A DNA stretch of 64,000 nucleotides, from positions 3,782,001 through 3,846,000 of the forward strand of contig NZ_CP072203.1 in assembly GCF_017654315.1 (NCBI RefSeq), read 5' to 3'. A program made the translations under genes and the position numbers. Below are positions 16,375 to 24,953 of the stretch, piece by piece; position 1 is the first letter of the stretch; every line of letters starts with the position of its first letter. The notes under the pieces were generated by a model. That model did no database searches and was not told where the DNA came from. It saw only the letters and a program-made list of their open reading frames with translations. Origin of the DNA: Gordonia polyisoprenivorans. Lineage in GTDB: Bacteria; Actinomycetota; Actinomycetes; Mycobacteriales; Mycobacteriaceae.

Positions 16375-18428
16375 CCCTCTGCATCCACTCCTTCTGCGTC
16401 ACCCTTCGGCGACTCCCCCGCGGTGTCCGCTCCCGCGATGTTTCCATCCTGCGCACCGAGCGAATCGGTGAGCGTCGCCGCCAACAGCCGGGCGAACGCG
16501 GCCGGGTCGTCGAGTTCGCCGCCTTCGGCGATCAGCGCCATGCCGTAGACGAGTCGGGCGGTGTCGACGAGCGACTCGTGATCGGCGGTGGCGCCGAACG
16601 CCTTGTTCAGGCCGGCAACCAACGGGTGCCCGGCGTTGAGTTCGAGAGCCCGCTTGGTCTTGGGCACCTCCTGACCCGACGCCCGATACAGCTTCTCCAA
16701 CTGCGGCGACATCGAGAAGTCGTCACCGACGAGGCACGCCGCCGATTCGGTGAGTCGTTTGGACAACCGGGCCTCGGTGATGTCGTCGGAGAGCGCCTCG
16801 CCCAACCACGTCAGCAGACCCTCGAAATCCTTGGCCTTCTCGTCGTCGGCATTTTCGGTGTCGGAGTCCCCGTCGATGCCGTCGAGGTCGACGGCGCCCT
16901 TCGCCACCGACCGGAACTGCTTGCCCTCGAACTCCAGGCCGGCACCGACCCACATCTCGTCCACCGGGTCGGCGAGGATCAGCACCTCGATTCCCTTGGC
17001 GCGGAACGCTTCCAGATGCGGGGAGCTCTCGATCTGCTGGCGCGACTCACCGGTCATGTAGTAAATCGAGTCCTGCTTCTCCGGCATCCGGCCCACGTAA
17101 TCGGCCAGCGACGTCAGATCCTCGTCACTGTGGGTGGAGGCGAACACCGACGCCTTGAGGACGGCGCCGCGGTTGTCGACGTCGTTGACCAGACCTTCCT
17201 TGAACACTCGACCGAAGCTCGACCAGAAGGTCTGGTAGTCCTCCGGCCGGGAGCCGCGCATCTCGCTGACCGTCGAGATGACCTTCTTGGTGAGGCGGCG
17301 CCGAATGGCACGGATCTGCCGGTCCTGCTGCAGGATTTCCCGGGACACGTTGAGCGACAGGTCCGCGGCGTCGACGACACCCTTGACGAACCTCAGGTAC
17401 TCGGGCATCAGCTCTTCGCAGTCGTCCATGATGAACACGCGCTTGACGTAGAGCGAGATCCCGACGTTGCGCTCGCGCATGAACAGATCGAACGGCGCCT
17501 GGGTGGGGATGAACAGCAACGCCTGGTACTCGAAGGTGCCCTCGGCCTTGAGCGTGATGATCTCCAGCGGCTTGTCCCAGGCATGCGCGACGTGCCGGTA
17601 GAACTCCTCGTACTCCTCATCGGAGACCTCATCGCGCGAGCGCGCCCACAGCGCCTTCATCGAGTTGATGGTCTCGGGCTCGACGGTGGTGACGGTGGTC
17701 GGCTCACCGCCCTCTTCCTCGGCGGGCGTCGTGGTGGTCTTCTCGACATCCATCCGGATCGGCCAACCGATGAAGTCGGAGTACTTCTTGACCAACGAGC
17801 GCAAGGTGGCCGCGTCGGTGTAGTCGTGCAGGTGGTTCTCGGTGTCGACGGGCTTGAGCGTCAAGGTGACGGCGGTGCCCTGCGGCGCGTCGGCGACCTC
17901 GTCGAGGGTGTAGGTGCCGTCCCCGGTCGACTCCCACCGGGTACCGGTTGCCTCGCCCGCCTTCCTGGTGAGCAGGGTGACCGTGTCGGCGACCATGAAC
18001 GTGGAATAGAACCCGATACCGAACTGGCCGATCAGCTCGTCGGTCGTGGCGGAATCCGATCCGGACTTCTGTGCCTCGGCGAGCTGCTTGCGCAACTCCG
18101 CGGTACCCGACTTGGCGAGGGTGCCGATCAGATCGACCACCTCCTCACGCGACATGCCGATGCCGTTGTCGCGCACGGTCAGGGTCCGCGGACCCGACTC
18201 GCCCTCGGCGGGCGTCACGGTCTCGAGCGTGATGTGCAGATCCGACGTGTCGACGTCGAGATCCTTGTTCAGCAACGACTCCAGACGCAGCTTGTCGAGC
18301 GCGTCCGAGGCGTTCGAGATCAACTCCCGCAGGAAGCTGTCCTTGTTGGAGTAGATCGAGTGGACCATCAGGTCCAGCAGCTGCCGGGTCTCGGCCTGGA
18401 ATTCTCTGACTTCTGATGCGGTACTCAT
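16371..18428 (-). CDS. htpG: Molecular chaperone HtpG (Hsp90)
   Basis: This 685-residue Hsp90 has all three domains. The N-terminal ATPase contains ETRQLLDLMVHSIYSNKDSF, LRELISNASDALDKLR, DNGIGMSREEVVDLIGTLAKSGT and GQFGIGFYS. The middle client-binding domain and C-terminal dimerisation domain follow. The C-terminal tail is acidic and lacks MEEVD, as in bacteria. ATG at 18428 is preceded by GGAGG. A -10 TAAAAT about 90 bases upstream and a palindrome at its -35 region suggest a regulated promoter. Acidic low complexity near SDTENADDEKAKD sits between the middle and C-terminal parts. Confidence 0.95.
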   Translation of the reverse strand: MSTASEVREFQAETRQLLDLMVHSIYSNKDSFLRELISNASDALDKLRLESLLNKDLDVDTSDLHITLETVTPAEGESGPRTLTVRDNGIGMSREEVVDLIGTLAKSGTAELRKQLAEAQKSGSDSATTDELIGQFGIGFYSTFMVADTVTLLTRKAGEATGTRWESTGDGTYTLDEVADAPQGTAVTLTLKPVDTENHLHDYTDAATLRSLVKKYSDFIGWPIRMDVEKTTTTPAEEEGGEPTTVTTVEPETINSMKALWARSRDEVSDEEYEEFYRHVAHAWDKPLEIITLKAEGTFEYQALLFIPTQAPFDLFMRERNVGISLYVKRVFIMDDCEELMPEYLRFVKGVVDAADLSLNVSREILQQDRQIRAIRRRLTKKVISTVSEMRGSRPEDYQTFWSSFGRVFKEGLVNDVDNRGAVLKASVFASTHSDEDLTSLADYVGRMPEKQDSIYYMTGESRQQIESSPHLEAFRAKGIEVLILADPVDEMWVGAGLEFEGKQFRSVAKGAVDLDGIDGDSDTENADDEKAKDFEGLLTWLGEALSDDITEARLSKRLTESAACLVGDDFSMSPQLEKLYRASGQEVPKTKRALELNAGHPLVAGLNKAFGATADHESLVDTARLVYGMALIAEGGELDDPAAFARLLAATLTDSLGAQDGNIAGADTAGESPKGDAEGVDAEG

Positions 18429-18519
18429 CGACGACCTCCACATGCTCTTGGATCACCTATCCCCGACCGGGCGTGCGCCGCGACGGAGGCGGTCTGCCCG
18501 GGTCGGGGGACAACGTCGG

Positions 18520-18525
18520 ATTTTA
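18520..18525 (-). promoter_or_regulatory. -10 element of the htpG promoter
   Basis: TAAAAT on the minus strand is a good -10 box, about 90 bases before the htpG start, with transcription expected near 18513. No classical -35 box precedes it at 17 bases; a palindrome (18544-18557) occupies that place. Confidence 0.5.
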
Positions 18526-18543
18526 GCGAGCCGTGAACGCAGT

Positions 18544-18557
18544 ACCCTGAACAGGGT
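18544..18557. promoter_or_regulatory. Palindrome between htpG and the PIG-L gene
   Basis: accctgaacagggt has perfect 6-base arms around AA and falls at the expected -35 region of the htpG promoter, in a divergent region. It may be an operator for htpG, for the PIG-L gene or for both. It resembles neither CIRCE nor the HspR (HAIR) site. Confidence 0.4.
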
Positions 18558-18611
18558 CTCGAACGATAGACGGCGCCCGGTCGCCCGACACCGAGGAGGT
18601 GACGACGGTAG

Positions 18612-19364
18612 ATGACGGTTCCGCGGATGATGCTCGTGCACGCCCACCCCGACGACGAATCATTGTGGACCGGGGGCACGATCGCCCGTCATGTCGAACT
18701 CGGCGGCGACGTGTCGGTGGTGACCGCGACCTGGGCGACGGGTACGTCCCGGCACGGCGAACTGTGTAACGCACTCACCGAGCTGGGGGTGACACGCGAG
18801 CCGATCATGCTGGGATTCGCCGACGACGGGGTGCCCGTGTCGGCACCCGGCGCGAAGAGATTCTGCGACGTCAGCTTCGACAAGCAGGTACGGATTCTGG
18901 TGGGCCACATCCGCCGGCTGCGCCCGGAGATCCTGCTCACTTACGATCCGGTCGGCATCTACGGGCACCGCGATCACGTTCACGCGCACCGGCTGGCCCT
19001 CGCGGCCGCCGATGCCGCAGGCGCCTCCATGCTCCATCGGAGCACCGGACCGGCCTGGCGCATCCGCTCGGTGTACATGGCCACCATCGCCGACTGGATG
19101 ATCGAGGACGTCGTCGACGACTTCTTCCCGACGATCTCCCGGTACGCCCTGCCGGGGACGCCACCGTCGGGCATCGACCTCGAACTCGACGTGTCGGCGT
19201 GGGTCAAGCAGAAGGCCGCGGCGGTCGCCTCCCATCGCTCGGAGGTGGAACGCAGCCAGATGATCTCGAGCCTGATGAATCTGCCGCGCGAACGGCGTGA
19301 CCGCCTGTTCGGCACCGAGTGCTACATCCGCCGAGACCTCGTGCGCGGCGGCGTCGATCTGTGA
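18612..19364 (+). CDS. PIG-L family deacetylase
   Basis: This 250-residue zinc hydrolase has the LVHAHPDDES motif at residues 8-17, whose His and Asp bind zinc and act in catalysis. The third ligand lies in YGHRDHVHAHRLA at about residues 118-130. Family members remove acetyl groups from N-acetylglucosamine-type substrates, as MshB and Mca do in mycothiol metabolism. This protein lacks the long N-terminal insert typical of MshB and seems a separate paralogue, so its substrate is open. GAGGAGG lies 12 bases before the ATG, a slightly long spacing. It converges with recD. Confidence 0.85.
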   Translation: MTVPRMMLVHAHPDDESLWTGGTIARHVELGGDVSVVTATWATGTSRHGELCNALTELGVTREPIMLGFADDGVPVSAPGAKRFCDVSFDKQVRILVGHIRRLRPEILLTYDPVGIYGHRDHVHAHRLALAAADAAGASMLHRSTGPAWRIRSVYMATIADWMIEDVVDDFFPTISRYALPGTPPSGIDLELDVSAWVKQKAAAVASHRSEVERSQMISSLMNLPRERRDRLFGTECYIRRDLVRGGVDL

Positions 19365-19395
19365 GAAGTGTTCTGCCAGCCCGTCGTCCGCGCAG

Positions 19396-21432
19396 TCACT
19401 GACCCGCCGGGGAGGAGCGCAGTCCGCTCGCGCGGTGCACGCGACGACCGACCGCCGCCCGTAACGTCTCCGGGGTTCCGACGATCCGCACCCGCGACTT
19501 GGCGCGGGTGATGGCGGTGTAGAGGAGTTCGCGGGTGAGCAGCGGCGAATCCGGCGGTGGCAGAACGACGGTGACCGCATCGAACTGGCTGCCCTGGCTG
19601 CGGTGGATGGTCATTGCGTAGGCCCACATCGTCTCGGCCAGCCGCGCCGGCGGGACGAACATCGGATCACTGAACTCGCTACGCCGGAAGGCAACGGTCA
19701 GCGACGGATCGCCGGCCTCGGCGATCACCACACCGCAGTCGCCGTTGAACACCCGGTTCTGCCGATCGTTGGCGGTGACCAGGATCGGCATCCCGGGTTG
19801 TGGCACCGCGAGATCGGTCGTCACAGGCGGATGGCCGGGGATCTCCGCGCACCACTCGACGATCTGACGCGTCCACCCATGCACACCCCACCGACCCACA
19901 CGGTGTGCACACAACACGCGGTGTGAATCGAGCACCTGCAGCGCGGTCGGCGCATCGCCGGCACGGGCCGCCGACCACAGATCGGTGACCCAGGCGACGA
20001 CGTCGCGGTGGATCGCGGGATCGTCGGGCTCGACGAGTGTGATGTCGGCCAGCTCGCCGGAGCCGATGAGCTCGAGCACGCGATCGCCGTCACCGTCGTT
20101 CACCGCCGCGGCGACCGTGGCGATGCCGTCGCGGTTGCGGAAATTGCGGGTCAGTTCGACGATCCCATCGGCCAACCGCGGACGTTCCGATGCGGTGATC
20201 CGCGACTGATCGGCCAGTGCCATGATCTCGGCATCGAGTGCGCTGTCGTGGTCTGCGTCGCTGGGATGTGTTGCGCCGCTGGAGTGTATTGCGCCGCTGG
20301 AGTGTATTGCGCCGCTGGGTGGCCGCTCGACGAGGTCGGCGAGCACCGCCCCGGCCTCCACCGACGCGAGCTGATGGGGATCGCCCACCAGGATCAGGCG
20401 TGCATCCGGGCGCACCGCCTCGAGGAGGTGACTCATCGCGGTCACCGACAGCATCGAGGTCTCGTCCACGACCACCACGTCGTGCGGCAAGCGATTGCCA
20501 CGCCCATAGCGCGGACGCGAACCGGGCCGCCAGCCCAGCAGTCCGTGGACGGTCACCGCGTGTACCGGTGGGCCGCCTGACGGTTCACCCACCGCGGCCG
20601 GACCGAGCCCGCGGCTCATCCCGTCGAGTGAGGCCTGCAGCTGGGCGACCGCGCGGCCCGTGGGAGCGCACACCGCGATGTGCAGGCGTGACGGGGCGAG
20701 CCGATCGAGGACGGCGAGGATGCGCGCAACCGTGTAGGTCTTGCCGGTACCCGGACCGCCGGTGAGCACCGAGGTCCACCGCGAGGCGGCGAGCGCAGCG
20801 GCCAGCCGCTGACGTGGTGCGAGGCCTGCGCCCTCGCCGAAGACCTCGTCGAGAGCACGGGCGACCCGCTCGGCCGAGACGTCGGGAACCGACGCGGCCC
20901 GTTCGGCGAGGACGGTGCGGATCACCTGCTCCTGCTGAAAGTACTTGCGCAGGTAGATCAATGGCCCGTCGGCGGTGTCGGCGACCACCAACGGACGCAG
21001 GGGGCCGCCCGAGGCGCCGACGACCAGCGGACTCGAGCGCAACCCGCCGACGAGTTCGTCGGCGGGCGGCAGCGCCGGCATCGCCGCCGGGCCGTCCGCC
21101 CCGACGGCACCACCCACTGCGGGCGCGGAGTCGTGTCCTACCCCCGCGGCGATGTCGGACAGGTCGCGCACGGCCAGACAGGTCGAGCCCAGTCGCACCG
21201 CGCGCACGGCCAGCGCTGCGGCGAACTCGGCGATCTCCGACACCGGCTCACCGCACATACGCACCAGTCGGTTCGCGACGTGCACGTCGGCGGCGTCGAG
21301 GATACCGGCGGCGTTGGCATCGCCGAGTAGCCCGCGGGCGCCGCGCACCCGCCTACCGTCATCGACGCGGTCACCGGGGCCGGCGGGATCGTCGGCCGTG
21401 ACCGCCGTGACCGGTGGCGTGGGATGGGTCAT
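19396..21432 (-). CDS. recD: Exodeoxyribonuclease V subunit alpha RecD
   Basis: This 678-residue SF1B helicase is the 5'-3' motor of RecBCD. Walker A is TGGPGTGKTYT near residue 226, motif II is VVVDETSM, motif III LILVGDPHQLASV, and the C-terminal UvrD_C-like segment contains TIHRSQGSQFDAV (motif V) and YTAITRAKSRV (motif VI). The ATG at 21432 overlaps the recB stop. An 18-bp in-frame tandem repeat (three copies, encoding SSGAIH-type units) lies between motifs in the middle, in a loop of variable length. It is the last gene of the thioesterase-recC-recB-recD operon. Confidence 0.95.
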   Translation of the reverse strand: MTHPTPPVTAVTADDPAGPGDRVDDGRRVRGARGLLGDANAAGILDAADVHVANRLVRMCGEPVSEIAEFAAALAVRAVRLGSTCLAVRDLSDIAAGVGHDSAPAVGGAVGADGPAAMPALPPADELVGGLRSSPLVVGASGGPLRPLVVADTADGPLIYLRKYFQQEQVIRTVLAERAASVPDVSAERVARALDEVFGEGAGLAPRQRLAAALAASRWTSVLTGGPGTGKTYTVARILAVLDRLAPSRLHIAVCAPTGRAVAQLQASLDGMSRGLGPAAVGEPSGGPPVHAVTVHGLLGWRPGSRPRYGRGNRLPHDVVVVDETSMLSVTAMSHLLEAVRPDARLILVGDPHQLASVEAGAVLADLVERPPSGAIHSSGAIHSSGATHPSDADHDSALDAEIMALADQSRITASERPRLADGIVELTRNFRNRDGIATVAAAVNDGDGDRVLELIGSGELADITLVEPDDPAIHRDVVAWVTDLWSAARAGDAPTALQVLDSHRVLCAHRVGRWGVHGWTRQIVEWCAEIPGHPPVTTDLAVPQPGMPILVTANDRQNRVFNGDCGVVIAEAGDPSLTVAFRRSEFSDPMFVPPARLAETMWAYAMTIHRSQGSQFDAVTVVLPPPDSPLLTRELLYTAITRAKSRVRIVGTPETLRAAVGRRVHRASGLRSSPAGQ
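20263..20316. repeat. 18-bp tandem repeat inside recD
   Basis: Three head-to-tail 18-bp units; the last two are identical (ggagtgtattgcgccgct) and the first differs at three positions. The repeat keeps the reading frame and encodes His/Ser/Gly/Ala-Ile units. It is less GC-rich than its surroundings. Confidence 0.9.
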
Positions 21433-24400
21433 CGCGGCACTCCCGCCAGCAGGTCCGAAAGCGCCGTGATCAGCTCCGGCGGTACCGACCACTCGAACAC
21501 CCCGCAACCCGGAGGCGTCGACGGCCCGGCCATCCCCCGCACGAAGTGGTACTGCACCGGCCCGAGATGCGACGCGGCCGCGTACCCGGGCAATCTCCAC
21601 CGCAGATAGCGATGCAGCGCAACCGAATACAGCAACGCCTGCAACGGATAGTGGGAGCGGATCATCTCCGCGGCCATCGCCTCGGCCGAGAAGTCCTCGA
21701 CCATCAACGCCCCCGGGTGCAGGCGATTGGTCTTGTAGTCCACCACGACGAAGCGTCCGTCGGGGATTCGCAGTACCGAATCGATGCTGCCGGTGAGGAA
21801 TCCGCGCAAACGTTGGGTGGGCAGCGACGCCAGGATCGGCACATACGGTCGCAGGAGATCGTCCTCCGGCAGCAGGTCGTCCATCAGATCGGCGATGGCG
21901 GCCAGTGGTGCGCCCGCGCCGAGGGGGTCATCGCCGGCCACCTCGGGCGGCCCGAGCGGCATCTCGAAGTCCAGCTCGGCCAACCGGTCTCGTGGTCCGA
22001 CACTCCAGAGGTCACCGAAACCCAGTGGCGTGGTGAGAACCTTGTCGAGGGCCGAGGTCAGCGCGTCGGCGTCCACCGGCAACCCGTAGCGAGATGCCGA
22101 CCGCTCGCACAGTTCCCGCACATGTGCGCGCCGGTCGGGTGCCGAGGTGTCGACGTACTCGAGGGTTTCGTGCACGAGGATGCCGAAGGCCGCACCGAAC
22201 GGCATCCCGTTCATCGGTGACGGTGTCCCGGCCCGATCGTCGGCGACGGCGATCGGCAGTGCCTCCTCGATGACCCCGACGGGCTCGTCGTCCACGGCCT
22301 GCGCCTCGGGTTCTGGTTCACTGCCCCGGCCACCCGGACCGAGGGAGGCGTGTCCGGCGGCGGCGATGATCGCCGAATACGACGTGCGCCGCCACCCGCT
22401 GTCGATCCGGCCGCCGAACACCGCCGCGGAGAGTTCCTCCGGTGACCGCTCGGACGTGTCGGACACCCATCGCCCGGGATCGAGGCCGCCGGCGGATTCG
22501 ACGCTGATGGTGTCGGTACCCGCACCGAGCTTGACGAGCCGGGCCTCGCACTCGTCGGGGTCGGGCACCCGCACCGACTCGGCGACGGTGGTACCCGGCT
22601 CCATGTAGCCGGGTGGGTGGCCGAAGATCAGACGATGCAGCGCCGAATCGCTCGTGCCGCGCGAGGGTGCCCACCAGGCGACCACCTGCGAGCCGGCACG
22701 GGTCAGCGCCACATACAGCTTGCGCAGGTCCTCCCCCGCGTCCTCGGCGACACTGCGGCGCAGACGTTCGGGACGCCCCGTGGTGTCCTGACCGCCGACG
22801 TCGAGGTGCCGCTCGCCGTTGTCGTCGTGGTACCGGAACGTCTTCGGCGAGGAGTTGCGGGCGCCGTCCCAGCCGAAGGGGACGTACACGATCGGGAATT
22901 GCAGGCCCTTGCTGGCATGCACCGTCATGATCTGTACGACCTGGGTATCGCGGTCGAGTCGCCGGGTCTGCTCATCCGAACGCCGCCACAGCGATTCGTC
23001 GGCGATGCGGTCGGCCAGCCACTCCGACAGACTCGACAGTCCGCAATCCTCCTCCACCACATGGCGATTGCACACCGTCGACACCTGCAACAGATCGGTG
23101 AGCATCCGCTCACCGTTGGCGCCGGCGAGTACACGACCGGCCACGCCGTGGTCGGCGAGTATCCGCTGCGCCATCGCAGCGAACCCCCCGTCGTCGAAAG
23201 TCCGTGCCAGATCCGCCAACCCGGCCGCCAGCTCGGTCAGTGCGGCGTCGTCGGCGCCGGCCAACCGGTCGGGGTCCCAGCCGATGAGCGGGGTCAGTGC
23301 AGCCAGCGCCACCCGGTCGTTACGCGAGGGTGACTCGATCGCCCGGAGCATCCACAACCAGTGCCGCGCACTCATGGTGGCGAACACGCTCGTGCCGGTC
23401 CCCACGACCGACCCGATACCGTGGGCGCCCAGCGCGTTCTGCAGCGGCTCGATGGTGCGGTTGGCCGACACCAGTATGGCGATGTCACCCGGGTGCACCG
23501 CACGGATTCCGGAGTCGGTGCTCAGGTGGGTGCCCGACGCGAGCAGCGATGCGACATCGGCTGCGACATCGGCGATGACGGCCGCGCGGACATCGTTGAC
23601 CGAGGCGAATGCGCTGTTGCGCATGAGAACCGGGAAATCGTCGTGGCGAAACCAGCGCACGCGCAACGACGGCACCGGCTTCTGGGCGTCTGGGGTCCGG
23701 GTGTCTGGGTGTCTGGGGTCTGGGGTCTGGGTGTCTGGGGTTTGGGCGTCTGGGCCGGTCGCCGCCGAGATGAGCCGGCTGCCCGGCCGACGGGCGTTCA
23801 CCTGGTGCACAGTGATCTGGTCGTTGCCGAGATTGGCGCCGCCATAGATCCGGAACAGCGCCTCGACGAGGTTCTCGTCCGAACGCCAGTTGGTGTCCAG
23901 GGCCAGGCGCTGCCCCGCCACCCGCACCGCGTCGAGATAACTGAGGATCTCCGCGCCACGGAAGGCATAGATCGACTGTTTGGGGTCGCCGACGAGCACC
24001 AGACGCCGCTGACCGTGAAAGCACCGGCGCAGGATCTCCCACTGCAGCGGGTCGGTGTCCTGGAACTCGTCGACGAGGATCAGCTCGAAGGTGTCGCGGA
24101 TACGCGCACACGCGTCGTCGCCGATGTTCTCGTCGATCACGATGCGGTACAAGATCATCTGCAGATCGTCGTAGGTGCGCAGCCGGGATTCGCGTTTGCG
24201 GCGCTCGACGATCTCGCGTACGCGACGGCAGAAGTTGACGCGCCGGGTCGCGGCACGGTCGGCCCGCGGTGCGCCCTCCGCGTCGGCGGCACCGGCCGGG
24301 ACGAGGTCCACAGCCGGATTACGCACGGCCTCTTTGGCGATGGTCACCGCATCGTCGAAGGTGAACACCGGATCGTCGGGGTCGCGACCGAAGCCGCGTA

Positions 24401-24953
24401 GATACAGATCCAGGGCGGTCTCCTCGACGAGATCGTCGACGTCCTCCACGATCTCGTAGACCAATTCGCGTTCACCGAGGAACCCGAGCGCCTCGAGCAT
24501 GCGGTTGCAGAAGGTATGGGTGGTGGCGATGGTCGACGCGTCGAAGTCCGACAGGGCACGGGCGAGCCGATCACGTCGTAACGCGATCGTCTCGGCGTCG
24601 CCGGCGAGGATCAGCGTCAGCAGTTCGTCCGGTTCGCCGCCGGGCGTCGGCGAGGAATTGGTGTCGGGCGCGTCGTCTCGGGCGTCGATCGCGCTGAGCA
24701 GACCGGCGAGGCGGTCGCGCATCCGCTCGCGGAGTTCGGCGGTCGCCGATCGGCTGAAGGTGACGAGCAACAGCTTGTCGATCGGCAGGCCCTCGGCGAT
24801 GTGGCGGGCCGCGATGCCGACGATCGCATAGGTCTTACCGGTTCCCGCGCTGGCCTCGAGCACGGTGGTGTGCTCGGCCAGGGGCTCGTCGAGCCGGAAG
24901 GGACGCGGGGCGTCGAGTCGTCCGTGGGCGACACCTGCTGCGGGGAAGGTCAT
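21429..24953 (-). CDS. recB: Exodeoxyribonuclease V subunit beta RecB
   Basis: This 1174-residue subunit has a 3'-5' SF1 helicase and a nuclease. Walker A is LEASAGTGKTYA (about 32-43). Walker B/motif II is LILVDEFQDTDPLQW. Helicase motifs III (RLVLVGDPKQSIYAFRGAE) and V-VI (IMTVHASKGLQFPIVYVPF ... YVALTRAGSQ) are present. The C-terminal nuclease has its metal-binding core RFVVVDYKTNRL near residue 1072 and a downstream SHYPLQALLYSVALHRYL. An insert of about 25 residues rich in TPD units, from a DNA repeat, falls between helicase motifs. ATG at 24953 overlaps the recC stop. Its length fits RecB. Confidence 0.96.
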   Translation of the reverse strand: MTFPAAGVAHGRLDAPRPFRLDEPLAEHTTVLEASAGTGKTYAIVGIAARHIAEGLPIDKLLLVTFSRSATAELRERMRDRLAGLLSAIDARDDAPDTNSSPTPGGEPDELLTLILAGDAETIALRRDRLARALSDFDASTIATTHTFCNRMLEALGFLGERELVYEIVEDVDDLVEETALDLYLRGFGRDPDDPVFTFDDAVTIAKEAVRNPAVDLVPAGAADAEGAPRADRAATRRVNFCRRVREIVERRKRESRLRTYDDLQMILYRIVIDENIGDDACARIRDTFELILVDEFQDTDPLQWEILRRCFHGQRRLVLVGDPKQSIYAFRGAEILSYLDAVRVAGQRLALDTNWRSDENLVEALFRIYGGANLGNDQITVHQVNARRPGSRLISAATGPDAQTPDTQTPDPRHPDTRTPDAQKPVPSLRVRWFRHDDFPVLMRNSAFASVNDVRAAVIADVAADVASLLASGTHLSTDSGIRAVHPGDIAILVSANRTIEPLQNALGAHGIGSVVGTGTSVFATMSARHWLWMLRAIESPSRNDRVALAALTPLIGWDPDRLAGADDAALTELAAGLADLARTFDDGGFAAMAQRILADHGVAGRVLAGANGERMLTDLLQVSTVCNRHVVEEDCGLSSLSEWLADRIADESLWRRSDEQTRRLDRDTQVVQIMTVHASKGLQFPIVYVPFGWDGARNSSPKTFRYHDDNGERHLDVGGQDTTGRPERLRRSVAEDAGEDLRKLYVALTRAGSQVVAWWAPSRGTSDSALHRLIFGHPPGYMEPGTTVAESVRVPDPDECEARLVKLGAGTDTISVESAGGLDPGRWVSDTSERSPEELSAAVFGGRIDSGWRRTSYSAIIAAAGHASLGPGGRGSEPEPEAQAVDDEPVGVIEEALPIAVADDRAGTPSPMNGMPFGAAFGILVHETLEYVDTSAPDRRAHVRELCERSASRYGLPVDADALTSALDKVLTTPLGFGDLWSVGPRDRLAELDFEMPLGPPEVAGDDPLGAGAPLAAIADLMDDLLPEDDLLRPYVPILASLPTQRLRGFLTGSIDSVLRIPDGRFVVVDYKTNRLHPGALMVEDFSAEAMAAEMIRSHYPLQALLYSVALHRYLRWRLPGYAAASHLGPVQYHFVRGMAGPSTPPGCGVFEWSVPPELITALSDLLAGVPR
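23681..23757. repeat. Irregular TCTGGG-type minisatellite inside recB
   Basis: About eight copies of tctggg followed by one to three variable bases run for about 75 bases on the plus strand. In the gene they encode a Thr-Pro-Asp/Gln-rich stretch. Strand slippage could easily change the copy number, and non-multiples of three would frameshift recB. Confidence 0.85.

Noticed and set aside
16329..18416. 695-codon frame antisense to htpG
   Set aside because: Mirror frame of a clear Hsp90 gene, with no recognisable domain.
23681..23757. Possible CRISPR array in the recB repeat
   Set aside because: Units are 7-10 bases with no unique spacers and lie inside a coding frame.
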